A stretch of DNA of 64,000 nt from Streptomyces sp. DH37 (GTDB taxonomy: Bacteria > Actinomycetota > Actinomycetes > Streptomycetales > Streptomycetaceae), in NCBI RefSeq assembly GCF_029813835.1, contig NZ_JARVKV010000004.1:1-64000 (forward strand). The letters are read 5' to 3'. This document shows positions 16,815 to 25,714 of the stretch, piece after piece. The notes below the pieces were generated by a model. The model made no database searches, was not told the origin of the DNA, and saw nothing but the letters and a program-made list of their open reading frames with translations. Each line of letters opens with the position of its first letter. Position 1 is the first letter of the stretch. The translations under genes were made by a program, and so were the position numbers.

Positions 16815-18452
16815 ATGCGCATCCTCGGCATCAACGCCGTCTTCCACGACCCGGCGGCGGCACTCGTGATCGACGGCCGCACGGTCGCGGCGGCGGAGGA
16901 GGAGCGGTTCAGCCGCCGCAAGCACGGCAAGCGGCCGGTGCCCTTCTCCGCGTGGGAGATGCCCGAGCGTTCCGCGGCCTGGTGCCTGGAGCAGGCCGGC
17001 CTCACCCCCGCCGACCTGGACGCGGTCGCCTACTCCTTCGACCCCGCCCTGGCGGCCCCCGCCGAGTCGCTGGGCCTGAACGACCCCTGGGACCACCTGC
17101 GCCAGGAGTACGCCCGCCGCGCCCCGTCCTTCCTGGCCGAGGCACTGCCGGGCCTGGACCCGTCCATCGTCCGCTTCGTGCCCCACCACATGGCGCACGC
17201 CGCGTCCGCCGGGATCGCCGGGCCGCACCGCGACACCGCGGTGCTGGTCCTCGACGGGCGCGGCGAGTCCGCCTCCCACCTGTCCGGCCGCTACCACGGC
17301 GACCGGCTGGAGGTGCTGGCCGCGCAGCAGCTGCCCCACTCCCTCGGCCTGGTCTACGAGGAGCTGACCGAGCACCTGGGCTTCCTGCGCTCCAGCGACG
17401 AGTACAAGGTCATGGCGCTGGCCTCGTACGGCAAGCCGCGCTTCCTGCCCCAGCTGCGGCAGTGGGTGCACAGCGACGGCAGGGGCGGCTTCGCCGCCCA
17501 CGGCGTGGAGTGGGCCGCGCTCGCCCCACCGCGCGCACCGGGCGCCGAGTGGAACCAGGACCACGCCGACCTGGCCGCCAGCGCCCAGGCCGTGCTGGAG
17601 GAGACGCTGCTGGACCTGGCGAGCTGGCTGCACGCCGAGGGCGGCGGCCGGGAGCTGACCCTGGCCGGCGGCGTCGCCCTCAACTGCGTGGCCAACTCCC
17701 GCCTCGCCGCCCAGGGCCCCTTCGAGCGGGTGTGGGTGCAGCCCGCGGCCGGCGACGCGGGCACCGCGCTGGGCGCGGCCCTGCACCTGGCCGCCGCGCA
17801 CGACGAGTCCCCGCTGCCGATGCCCGGCGCGGACCTCGGCCGCGGCTGGTCGGACGGGGAGATCGAGGACTTCCTGAAGGAGGCGGCCGTCCCCTACGAG
17901 CGGCCCGCCGACATCGCCGAGGAGGTCGCCGAGGCCCTCGCCGCCGACGGCATCGTGGCCTGGTTCCAGGGCCGCAGCGAGTACGGCCCGCGCGCCCTGG
18001 GCCACCGCTCGCTGCTGGCCCACCCGGGCCGGGCGGAGAACCTGGACCGGCTCAACCGGGTCAAGGGGCGCGAGGAGTTCCGCCCGGTGGCGCCCATGGT
18101 CGCCGAGCGGCGCGCCGCGGAGATCTTCGACGGGCCCGTGCCCAGCCCGTACATGCTGTTCGTGCACGACGTGGCCCGCGAGTGGCGCAGCCGCATCCCC
18201 GCGGTAGTGCACGTCGACGGCACCGCCCGCATCCAGACGGTGAACCCCGAGGGCGAGCCGCTGGTGGCGCGGATGCTGGACGCCTTCGAGCGCCGCACCG
18301 GGCTGCCGGTGGTGGTCAACACCAGCCTCAACACCGCCGGGCGGCCGATGGTGGACTCCCCGCGCGACGCGCTGGAGTGCTTCGGCTCCTCCCCGGTGGA
18401 CCTGCTGGCCATCGGCCCGTTCGCGGTGCGCCGCGGAAGGTTCTTCGCATGA
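16815..18452 (+). CDS. NodU/CmcH-type carbamoyltransferase
   Basis: The 545-residue protein matches the full-length family that transfers a carbamoyl group from carbamoyl phosphate, through carbamoyl adenylate, to a sugar or antibiotic hydroxyl. The N-terminal ASKHA-type half has GINAVFHDPAAALVIDG and the metal-binding histidines in PHHMAHAASA (about 118-127). The C-terminal YrdC-like half has GRSEYGPRALGHRSLLA (about 387-403) and VNTSLNTAGRPMV (about 500-512). It is the first of eleven genes joined by overlaps, so the acceptor is probably a sugar of the product built by those genes. Confidence 0.9.
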   Translation: MRILGINAVFHDPAAALVIDGRTVAAAEEERFSRRKHGKRPVPFSAWEMPERSAAWCLEQAGLTPADLDAVAYSFDPALAAPAESLGLNDPWDHLRQEYARRAPSFLAEALPGLDPSIVRFVPHHMAHAASAGIAGPHRDTAVLVLDGRGESASHLSGRYHGDRLEVLAAQQLPHSLGLVYEELTEHLGFLRSSDEYKVMALASYGKPRFLPQLRQWVHSDGRGGFAAHGVEWAALAPPRAPGAEWNQDHADLAASAQAVLEETLLDLASWLHAEGGGRELTLAGGVALNCVANSRLAAQGPFERVWVQPAAGDAGTALGAALHLAAAHDESPLPMPGADLGRGWSDGEIEDFLKEAAVPYERPADIAEEVAEALAADGIVAWFQGRSEYGPRALGHRSLLAHPGRAENLDRLNRVKGREEFRPVAPMVAERRAAEIFDGPVPSPYMLFVHDVAREWRSRIPAVVHVDGTARIQTVNPEGEPLVARMLDAFERRTGLPVVVNTSLNTAGRPMVDSPRDALECFGSSPVDLLAIGPFAVRRGRFFA

Positions 18453-19495
18453 GCGCCCCCCACCGGGCGGCCGCCGACTACTCCGTGGTGATACCCACGG
18501 TCGGGCGCCCCTGCCTGGCCGACTGCCTGGCGGCGCTGGGCGAGTCGGTGGGCCCCGAGCCGCGCGAGATCGTGGTCGTGGACGACCGGCCGCAGCCCGA
18601 ACCGCTCCGCGAGGACCTCCCGCTGGACGCGCTGGGTCCGCTGCGCGAACGCGCCACCGTGGTGCAGACCGGCGGCCGGGGCCCGGCCGGCGCCCGCAAC
18701 ATCGGCTGGCAGATGGTCACCGCCCCCTGGGTGGCCTTCCTCGACGACGACGTACGGGTCGGCGCCCGCTGGCGCGAGGCCCTGGCCCGCGACCTGGCCG
18801 GGGCCGACCCCACCGTCGCCGGGGTGCAGGGCGTCCTGGACGTGCCGCTGCCCACCGGGCGGCGGGCGACCGACTGGGAGCGCAACACCGCCGGGCTGGC
18901 CCGCGCCCAGTGGGCGACCGCCGACATGGCCTACCGCACCGAGGCGCTCAAGGCCGTCGGCGGCTTCGACGAGCGGTTCCCGCGCGCCTTCCGCGAGGAC
19001 GCCGATCTGGCGCTGCGGGTGCTGGACGACGGCTGGCGCATCCGGCGCGGCGGCCGTCTGACGTCCCACCCGGTGCGCCCGGCGGACCGCTGGGTGTCGG
19101 TGCGCGCGCAGCGCGGCAACGCCGACGACGCGCTGATGCTGCGGCTGCACGGCCCCGCCTGGTGGCGGCGGGCCGCCGCCCCCCGGGGCCGCATCCGCCG
19201 CCACGCGGCGGTCACCGCCGCGGGCCTGGGGGCGCTCGTCCTGGCCGCGGCCGGCCGCCGGCGGGCCGCCGCCGTGGCCGGGGCGGGATGGCTGCTGGGC
19301 ACGGCCGAGTTCGCCTGGGCCCGGATCGCGCCGGGGCCCCGCACCCGCGAGGAGGTCACGACCATGCTGGCGACCAGCGCGCTCATACCGCCGCTGGCGG
19401 TGTACCACCGGCTGGCCGGGACGCTGCGCCACCGCGCCGCCACCCCCTGGGACACGGGGCTCGCCCCCCACTCCGGCCGGGGCGGTGACGCATGA
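18449..19495 (+). CDS. Glycosyltransferase family 2 with C-terminal membrane segment
   Basis: The 348-residue protein has a GT-A fold: SVVIPTVGRPCL (about 12-23), DxD-like VAFLDDDVRVG (about 93-103), and a later ED motif FREDADLALRV (about 185-195). Residues 246-285 contain hydrophobic segments that probably attach the enzyme to the membrane. It overlaps the carbamoyltransferase and gmhB by four bases on each side. Confidence 0.85.
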   Translation: MSAPHRAAADYSVVIPTVGRPCLADCLAALGESVGPEPREIVVVDDRPQPEPLREDLPLDALGPLRERATVVQTGGRGPAGARNIGWQMVTAPWVAFLDDDVRVGARWREALARDLAGADPTVAGVQGVLDVPLPTGRRATDWERNTAGLARAQWATADMAYRTEALKAVGGFDERFPRAFREDADLALRVLDDGWRIRRGGRLTSHPVRPADRWVSVRAQRGNADDALMLRLHGPAWWRRAAAPRGRIRRHAAVTAAGLGALVLAAAGRRRAAAVAGAGWLLGTAEFAWARIAPGPRTREEVTTMLATSALIPPLAVYHRLAGTLRHRAATPWDTGLAPHSGRGGDA

Positions 19496-20139
19496 CGGCG
19501 GTGCGCGCGGTACTCCTCGACCGGGACGGGACCCTCGTGGAGGACGTCCCCTACAACGGCGACCCGGCGCTGGTGCGCCCGGTGCCGGGCGCCGCCGAGG
19601 CGATGGCGCTGCTGCGCTCCCGCGGCGTGCCGGCGGCGGTGGTGACCAACCAGTCCGGCATCGCGCGCGGGCTGATCGGCTGGGACGACATGGGCCGGGT
19701 GCACGCCCGGATCGACGAGCTCCTGGGCCCCTTCCACGCCTGGGCCGTCTGCCCGCACGGCCCCGGCGACGGCTGCGCCTGCCGCAAGCCCGCCCCCGGA
19801 CTGGTGCTGGACGCCGCCCGGCGGCTGGGCGCGGCCCCCGCCGAGTGCGTGGTGATCGGGGACATCGGCTCCGACATGGGCGCGGCGCGCGCCGCCGGAG
19901 CCCGCGGCATCCTCGTCCCCACCCCCGTGACCCTGCCGGAGGAGGTCCGGAGCGCGCCCGCGGTCGCCCCCGACCTGCTCACGGCGGTGCGCGTCGCGCT
20001 GGACGGGCCGTGGCCCCCCGCCCCCGCGGCGGAGGACCGCGGCCCCGCGCCGGTGTCCGTGCCGGGCGCCGGCCCGGCGACCGCGCGCGCCGCCGTCCGT
20101 ACCGCCGCCCGTACCACCACCGCCCGGAGGCCGTCATGA
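19492..20139 (+). CDS. gmhB: D-glycero-D-manno-heptose 1,7-bisphosphate phosphatase
   Basis: The 215-residue protein is a HAD phosphatase of the GmhB type. Catalytic aspartates are Asp10 and Asp12 in LLDRDGTLVED. VTNQSGIARG gives motif II. CPHGPGDGCACRKPAPG (about 85-101) is the zinc-binding loop typical of GmhB, shorter than in E. coli. GDIGSDMGAA is the acidic motif IV. It removes the C7 phosphate from heptose 1,7-bisphosphate, between the kinase and nucleotidyl transfer steps. The last 35 residues are an alanine/threonine/arginine tail outside the fold. Confidence 0.88.
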   Translation: MTAVRAVLLDRDGTLVEDVPYNGDPALVRPVPGAAEAMALLRSRGVPAAVVTNQSGIARGLIGWDDMGRVHARIDELLGPFHAWAVCPHGPGDGCACRKPAPGLVLDAARRLGAAPAECVVIGDIGSDMGAARAAGARGILVPTPVTLPEEVRSAPAVAPDLLTAVRVALDGPWPPAPAAEDRGPAPVSVPGAGPATARAAVRTAARTTTARRPS

Positions 20140-21185
20140 GAGCGCTCGTCGCACGTCTGGACAGCTTCGGGGACGTACTGCTGGCGGGACCGGCGGTACG
20201 GGCCGTGGCCGCGCGCGCCGACCGCGTGACGCTGCTGTGCGGCCCGCGCGGCGCGCCCGCCGGGCGGATGCTGCCCGGTGTGGACGAGGTCCTGGTCTGG
20301 GACGCCCCCTGGGTGGGCTTCGACCCGCCCCCCACCGGGCGGGACGACGTCGAGAGGGCCGTCGCCCTGATCGCCGGGCGGCGCTGCGACACCGCCCTGG
20401 TGCTGGCCTCGGCCCACCAGAGCCCGCTGCCGACCGCGCTGGTGCTGCGGATGGCGGGCGTCTCCCGGATCGCCGCCGACAGCGTGCACTACCCCGGCTC
20501 GCTGCTGGACGTGCGCCACCGGCGCGACGAGCACGCGCACGAGGCGGAGGCCGCCCTGGCGCTGGCGGAGGCGGCCGGCTTCCCCCTGCCCGCCGGCGAC
20601 GACGGGCGGCTGCGGGTGCTGCCGCCGCCCGCCGTGGGGGAGCTGACCGGCCCGCCGGGCTACGTCGTCCTGCACCCCGGGGCGAGCGTGCCCGCGCGGC
20701 GCTGGAGCCCGGAGCTGTCGGCCGAGGCCGTCACCGCCCTGGCCGGGGCCGGGCACCGGGTGGTGGTCACCGGCGTGCCCGAGGAGCGCGAGCTGACCGC
20801 GTACGTGGCCGGCCGCGACGGGCTCGACCTGGGCGGGCGCACCTCGCCCGCGGAGCTGGCCGGGGTGCTGGCGGGCGCGGCGGCCGTGGTCACCGGGAAC
20901 ACCGGTCCGGCCCACCTGGCCGCCGCCGTGGGCACCCCGGTGGTCTCGCTCTTCTCGCCGGTGGTGCCCGCCGAGCGCTGGGCGCCCTTCCGCGTGCCGC
21001 TGGTGCTGCTGGGCGACCAGCAGGCCCCGTGCGCGGGGACCAGGGCCCGCGTCTGCCCGGTCCCCGGGCACCCCTGTCTGGACCGCGTGACCCCGGAGGA
21101 CGTGGTCACGGCCGTGGAGAAGGCCGCCGCCGAGGGCGGCGGGCGAGGAACAGCCGCCGAGGGCGGCCGGGAGGGAGCCGCATGA
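20136..21185 (+). CDS. Glycosyltransferase family 9 (heptosyltransferase-like)
   Basis: The 349-residue protein has the GT9 pattern of LPS heptosyltransferases: LVARLDSFGDVLLAGPAVRAV at the start, VLHPGASVPARRW (about 180-192) and TGNTGPAHLAAAVGTPVVSLF (about 252-272). In this heptose cluster it probably transfers the activated heptose. A glycine/glutamate tail ends the protein. It overlaps both neighbours by four bases. Confidence 0.88.
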   Translation: MRALVARLDSFGDVLLAGPAVRAVAARADRVTLLCGPRGAPAGRMLPGVDEVLVWDAPWVGFDPPPTGRDDVERAVALIAGRRCDTALVLASAHQSPLPTALVLRMAGVSRIAADSVHYPGSLLDVRHRRDEHAHEAEAALALAEAAGFPLPAGDDGRLRVLPPPAVGELTGPPGYVVLHPGASVPARRWSPELSAEAVTALAGAGHRVVVTGVPEERELTAYVAGRDGLDLGGRTSPAELAGVLAGAAAVVTGNTGPAHLAAAVGTPVVSLFSPVVPAERWAPFRVPLVLLGDQQAPCAGTRARVCPVPGHPCLDRVTPEDVVTAVEKAAAEGGGRGTAAEGGREGAA

Positions 21186-22147
21186 GGATCCTGCTGTGGC
21201 ACGTGCACGGCTCCTGGACCACCGCGTTCGTCCAGGGCCCGCACACCTATCTGGTGCCCGTCACCCCCGGCCGGGGACCCGACGGGCTCGGCCGCGCCGC
21301 CACCTTCGACTGGCCGGACAGCGTGGTGGAGCTGACGCCGGAGGAGCTGCGGGACGCGGACGTCGACCTGGTGGTGCTCCAGCGCCCCCACGAGCCGGAG
21401 CTGGCCGAGGAGTGGCTGGGCGGCAGGCGGCCGGGCCGCGACGTGCCCGCCGTCTACCTGGAGCACAACGCGCCGGACGGGAACGTGCCCGACACCCGGC
21501 ACCCGATGGCCGGACGGCCGGGCCTGACGATCGTCCACGTCACCCACTTCAACCGGCTGTTCTGGGACTGCGGGCCCTCCCCCACCGCCGTCATCGAGCA
21601 CGGCATCGTCGATCCCGGACCGCTGTACGCCGGCGATCTGGAGCGGGCGGCCGTGGTGGTCAACGAGCCGCTGCGCCGCGGCCGCACCACCGGCACCGAC
21701 CTGCTGCCGCGCTTCGCCGGGGCCGCGCCGCTGGACGTCTTCGGCATGAGGACGGAGGGGCTGGCCAGGCGGCTCGGCCTGCCGGAGGACCGCTGCCGTT
21801 CCCACGACCTGCCCCAGCGCGAGCTGCACCGGGCCATGGCCCGGCGGCGGGTGTACGTGCACCCGGTCCGCTGGACCTCGCTCGGCCTGTCCCTGCTGGA
21901 GGCCATGCACCTGGGCATGCCCGTGGTCGCCCTCGACACCACCGAGGCGTCCGCGGCCGTGCCCGAGGGGGCCGGAGTGCTCTCCAACCGGCTCGACGTC
22001 CTGACCGACGCCGTCCGCGGCTTCCTCGCCGACCCGGCGTACGCGCGCCACGTCGGCGAGCAGGCGCGTACGGCCGCACTGGCCCGCTACGGGCTGCCGC
22101 GCTTCCTGGACGACTGGGAGCGGCTGATCAAGGAGGTGGCCCGATGA
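21182..22147 (+). CDS. Glycosyltransferase (GT-B, GT4-like)
   Basis: The 321-residue protein starts MRILLWHVHGSWTTAFVQGPHTYLVP and has a GT-B C-terminal pattern, VYVHPVRWTSLGLSLLEAMHLGMPVVAL (about 223-250), where the conserved EAM supplies the nucleotide-binding glutamate. It is shorter than usual GT4 enzymes, mainly in the N-terminal domain. YLEHNAPDGNVPDTRHP (about 94-110) resembles uncharacterised actinobacterial transferases in similar clusters. Confidence 0.8.
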   Translation: MRILLWHVHGSWTTAFVQGPHTYLVPVTPGRGPDGLGRAATFDWPDSVVELTPEELRDADVDLVVLQRPHEPELAEEWLGGRRPGRDVPAVYLEHNAPDGNVPDTRHPMAGRPGLTIVHVTHFNRLFWDCGPSPTAVIEHGIVDPGPLYAGDLERAAVVVNEPLRRGRTTGTDLLPRFAGAAPLDVFGMRTEGLARRLGLPEDRCRSHDLPQRELHRAMARRRVYVHPVRWTSLGLSLLEAMHLGMPVVALDTTEASAAVPEGAGVLSNRLDVLTDAVRGFLADPAYARHVGEQARTAALARYGLPRFLDDWERLIKEVAR

Positions 22148-23361
22148 GGATCGCCATGGTGTCCGAGCACGCGAGTCCGCTCGCCGCGCTCGGCGGCCCC
22201 GACGCCGGGGGCCAGAACGTGTACGTGGCGCAACTGTCGAGGGAGCTGGCGCGGCGCGGTCACCACGTCACCGTCTACACCCGCCGGGACGCGCCCGAGC
22301 CGCCCGACCGGGTGCCGTTCGGGCCGGGCGTCACCGTCGAGCACGTGCCCGCCGGGCCGCCGCGCGCGGTGCCCAAGGACGAGCTGCCGCCGCACATGCC
22401 CGCCTTCGGCGCCCATCTGGCGCGCCGCTGGTCGGGGCGGCGGCCGGACGTGGTGCACGCGCACTTCTGGATGTCGGGCACGGCCGCGCTGATCGGCGCG
22501 CGGGAGGGAGGCGTCCCGGTCGTGCAGACCTTCCACGCGCTGGGCACCGTCAAGCGGCGCCACCAGGGCGCGGACGACACCAGCCCGCCGGAGCGGATCG
22601 ACGTGGAGCGGCGGATCGGCCGCGAGTGCGACCGCGTCCTGGCGACCTGCGCGGACGAGGTGTTCGAACTGGCCGCCATGGGCGTGCCGCCCGAGCGGAC
22701 GTCAGTGGTGCCGTGCGGCGTGGACACCGAGGAGTTCAGCCCCGCCGCCTCCGCCGGGCGCGCGGACCGCCGCGGCCCGCACCGGCTGCTGGCGATCGGC
22801 CGTCTGGTGCCGCGCAAGGGCTTCGACCAGGCGATCGCGGCGCTCGCGGAGATCCCCGGCGCCGAACTGGTCGTCGCCGGCGGCCCGGAGCCCGCGCTGC
22901 TGGCGGACGACCCGGAGGCCGCGCGGCTGCGCCGGCTGGCCGGGGAGCACGGGGTGGCGGACCGGGTGCGGCTGCTGGGCGCCGTGCCGCACGAGCGGAT
23001 GCCCGAGCTGATCCGCGGCGCCGACCTGGTGCTGTCCACGCCGCGCTACGAGCCGTTCGGCATCGTCCCGCTGGAGGCCATGGCCTGCGGGGTGCCGGTC
23101 GTCGCCACCGGCGTCGGCGGCCATCTGGACTCGGTGGCCGACCGGGTCACCGGGCGGCTGGTGCCGCCCGGCGACCCCGGCGCGCTCGCGCGCGCCGTCA
23201 ACGAGCTGACCGGCTCCCCGGAGCTGCTGCGCCGCTACGGCGAGGCCGGTCGTGAGCGCGTCCTGGCCCGCTTCTCCTGGGAGCGGGTCGCCGACGGCGC
23301 CGAGCAGGTGTACGCCCAGGTGGTCGCGCGCCACCGCGTTCCCACGGGGGCCATCCGATGA
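22144..23361 (+). CDS. Glycosyltransferase family 4
   Basis: The 405-residue protein has a full GT4 fold. The N-terminal GGPDAGGQNVYVAQLSRELARRGH (about 17-40) is typical of sucrose-phosphate-synthase and MshA-like members. The C-terminal donor site is RYEPFGIVPLEAMACGVPVVATGVGG (about 301-326), with the E-x7-E pair at Glu303 and Glu311. It overlaps both neighbours by four bases. Confidence 0.88.
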   Translation: MRIAMVSEHASPLAALGGPDAGGQNVYVAQLSRELARRGHHVTVYTRRDAPEPPDRVPFGPGVTVEHVPAGPPRAVPKDELPPHMPAFGAHLARRWSGRRPDVVHAHFWMSGTAALIGAREGGVPVVQTFHALGTVKRRHQGADDTSPPERIDVERRIGRECDRVLATCADEVFELAAMGVPPERTSVVPCGVDTEEFSPAASAGRADRRGPHRLLAIGRLVPRKGFDQAIAALAEIPGAELVVAGGPEPALLADDPEAARLRRLAGEHGVADRVRLLGAVPHERMPELIRGADLVLSTPRYEPFGIVPLEAMACGVPVVATGVGGHLDSVADRVTGRLVPPGDPGALARAVNELTGSPELLRRYGEAGRERVLARFSWERVADGAEQVYAQVVARHRVPTGAIR

Positions 23362-24107
23362 CGACGCCCAAGACCGCCAAGAGCACCCTCAAGAGCACCG
23401 CCGAGAGCACCGCCAGGAGCACGACCGGGACCGCCGGGAACGGCACGCGGGTGCGCCGGACCCGGCCGGCCCCGGAGCCGGGGCCGGTCGCCGGCCACTG
23501 CGACGAACTGCTGCACGCGCTGGTGGCCTTCCGCGACCAGGCGGGCACCGCCCAGCGCTGGGGCGAGCGCCTGGCGGGGGTGCTGGCCGGCGGCGGACGG
23601 CTGCTGGTGGCCGGGAACGGCGGCAGCGCCGCCCAGGCCCAGCACCTGACCGCCGAGCTGGTGGGCCGCTACCGCGACGACCGCCCGCCCTTCTCCGCCA
23701 TCGCCCTGCACGCCGACACCTCCTCCACCACCGCGATCGCCAACGACTACGGCGTGGACGAGGTGTTCGCCCGGCAGGTGCGGGCGCACGGGCGCGAGGG
23801 CGACGTGCTGATGCTGCTGTCGACCAGCGGCGCCAGCGCCAACCTGCTGTCGGCCGCCGAGGCCGGACGCGGGGCGGGCATGGCGGTGTGGGCGCTGACC
23901 GGTCCCGCGCCCAACCCGCTGGCCGCCGGCAGCGACGAGTCGCTGTGCGTGCGCGCCGGTTCCACCGCGACCGTCCAGGAACTCCACCTGGTGGCGGTGC
24001 ACATGGTCTGCGCCGCCTTCGACGCCGCGCTGGAGGACGTGCTGGAGGACGTGTTGGAGGACCGCCTGCCGGGAGGGGGGAGCGCGAACGATGACTCCGA
24101 TGCCTGA
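23358..24107 (+). CDS. gmhA: Phosphoheptose isomerase (SIS domain)
   Basis: The 249-residue protein converts sedoheptulose 7-phosphate to D-glycero-D-manno-heptose 7-phosphate, the committing step of heptose synthesis. The SIS core has LLVAGNGGSAAQAQHLTAELVGRY (about 76-99), which includes the catalytic His and Glu region, and LLSTSGASANLLSA (about 154-167). VQELHLVAVHMVC near 214-226 supplies the second catalytic histidine. Two unusual ends flank it: a 45-residue Thr/Ser/Lys-rich N-terminus, and a C-terminal LEDVLEDVLED repeat encoded by 12-bp units. The hldE ATG lies 17 bases inside this frame. Confidence 0.88.
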   Translation: MTTPKTAKSTLKSTAESTARSTTGTAGNGTRVRRTRPAPEPGPVAGHCDELLHALVAFRDQAGTAQRWGERLAGVLAGGGRLLVAGNGGSAAQAQHLTAELVGRYRDDRPPFSAIALHADTSSTTAIANDYGVDEVFARQVRAHGREGDVLMLLSTSGASANLLSAAEAGRGAGMAVWALTGPAPNPLAAGSDESLCVRAGSTATVQELHLVAVHMVCAAFDAALEDVLEDVLEDRLPGGGSANDDSDA

Positions 24108-25686
24108 CGCGATGCCGGATCCGATGCCCGACATGACGCCCGATCCGCCGTACGGCCCGGCCCGCGGTCCGGCCTCCGGGCCGGCGCCCGCCGCCACCGC
24201 GCTGGTGGTGGTCGGCGACGCCCTGCTCGACCGGGACCTGGTCGGCCGCGCGGACCGCCTGGCCCCGGACGCCCCGGTGCCGGTGCTGGAGGACTGCGAG
24301 GAGCGGCTGCGCCCGGGCGGCGCCGCCCTGGCCGCCTATGTGGCGGCGCTCGGCGGCCGCGCGGTCACCCTGGTGACCGCGCTGGGCGACGACCCGGCCA
24401 GCGAGCGGCTGCGCGAACTGCTCTCCCCCTGGGTCTCCGTGGCCGCGCTGCCGCTGGACGGAGCCCTGTCGGAGAAGACGAGGGTGCTGGCCGGGGGCCG
24501 CCCGGTGGTCCGGATGGACCGCGGCGACGGCCGCGCCCCGTCCGGCTCCCGCGGGGCCGTGCCCGAGGAGGTCCGCGAGGCGATCGCCTCGGCCCCGGCC
24601 CTGCTGGTCTCCGACTACGGCCGGGGCACCGCGGACGCCGTACGCGGGCTGCTGGCGGAGCGGGCCGCCCGGGTGCCCCTGGTGTGGGACCCGCATCCGC
24701 GCGGCCGCGAACCGGTGCCGGGCACCCGTCTGGTGACCCCGACGGCGGCGGAGGCCCGGCTGTTCGCCGGACGGCTGGACGACGGCGGCTCCGGAAAGCC
24801 GGACGGCCGGACGGCGGGGGGCGCGAGGCCGGCGAGGCCCGCGAAGTCCGCGAGGCCGGCGAAGCCGTCCGGCGAGCCGGACAGCCTGCACACGGCCGCC
24901 CGCCACGCCCGGGCGCTGGCGGACGCCTGGGGCGCGGCCTCGGTGGCCATCACCCTCGGCGACCGCGGAGCGCTGCTGTCCTACGGCGACCACCCGCTGC
25001 TGGTGCCCGCTCCCGCGCGGCACAGCGGCGACTCCTGCGGGGCGGGCGACCAGTTCGCGGCCAGCGCGGCCGGCCTGCTGGCCGACGGCGCGCTGCCGGA
25101 GACCGCCGTGCGGGGCGCGGTGGCCGCCGCCACCGGCTACGTGGCGGCCGGGGGCGCGGGCGCGCTGGCCTTCCCCGACCGGGCCGCGCCCCGGCCCTCC
25201 TCGGCCGCCTCCGACGAGGACGCCGAGCGGCTCGTGGCCCGGGTGCGGGCGGCGGGTGGCACGGTGGTGGCCACCGGCGGCTGCTTCGACCTGCTGCACG
25301 CGGGCCACGTCGGGCTGCTCCAGGCGGCTCGCCGCACCGGCGACTGCCTGGTGGTCTGCCTGAACTCCGACGCCTCGGTGCGCCGCCGCAAGGGTCCGGG
25401 CCGTCCCATCAACCCGCTCTCCGACCGCGTCCGGGTGCTGCGCGCCCTGGAGTGCGTGGACGCGGTGGCGGTCTTCGACGAGGACACCCCCGAGGAGCTG
25501 CTGAAGCGGCTCCGCCCGGACGTGTGGGTCAAGGGAGGCGACTACGCGCTCGCCGACCTGCCCGAGGCGGAGCTGGTGGAGGGCTGGGGCGGGCAGGCGG
25601 TGCTGCTGCCGTACCTCGACGGCCGCTCCAGCAGCCGCATCGCCGAGCGCGCCGCGGTGTCCGTGGCCCGGAACGGGGCGCGGTGA
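24091..25686 (+). CDS. hldE: Bifunctional heptose 7-phosphate kinase / heptose 1-phosphate adenylyltransferase
   Basis: The 531-residue protein joins a PfkB-type kinase (about 30-380, with the GAGDQFAASAAG active-site motif near 313-324) to a nucleotidyltransferase (about 385-531, with GGCFDLLHAGHVGLLQAAR, HAGH being the catalytic signature). This is the HldE arrangement that yields ADP-heptose with GmhB acting in between. A GGGAGGGGGGAG site supports the first ATG, although four further in-frame ATGs follow in the repetitive MPDAMPDPMPDM start. An Ala/Lys/Arg/Pro insert near 240-263 interrupts the kinase domain at a probable loop. Confidence 0.9.
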   Translation: MTPMPDAMPDPMPDMTPDPPYGPARGPASGPAPAATALVVVGDALLDRDLVGRADRLAPDAPVPVLEDCEERLRPGGAALAAYVAALGGRAVTLVTALGDDPASERLRELLSPWVSVAALPLDGALSEKTRVLAGGRPVVRMDRGDGRAPSGSRGAVPEEVREAIASAPALLVSDYGRGTADAVRGLLAERAARVPLVWDPHPRGREPVPGTRLVTPTAAEARLFAGRLDDGGSGKPDGRTAGGARPARPAKSARPAKPSGEPDSLHTAARHARALADAWGAASVAITLGDRGALLSYGDHPLLVPAPARHSGDSCGAGDQFAASAAGLLADGALPETAVRGAVAAATGYVAAGGAGALAFPDRAAPRPSSAASDEDAERLVARVRAAGGTVVATGGCFDLLHAGHVGLLQAARRTGDCLVVCLNSDASVRRRKGPGRPINPLSDRVRVLRALECVDAVAVFDEDTPEELLKRLRPDVWVKGGDYALADLPEAELVEGWGGQAVLLPYLDGRSSSRIAERAAVSVARNGAR

Positions 25687-25714
25687 ACAGCCCGGAACGG
25701 GGCACGGTGAACAG
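25667..25714 (+). repeat. 24-bp tandem duplication of the hldE stop and next gene's start
   Basis: Bases 25667-25690 and 25691-25714 match at 23 of 24 positions. The unit contains the end of hldE, its stop and a GTG start with its upstream purine run. The duplication is in frame and so offers two equivalent starts, GTG 25683 and GTG 25707, for the following GT9 gene. Confidence 0.9.
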
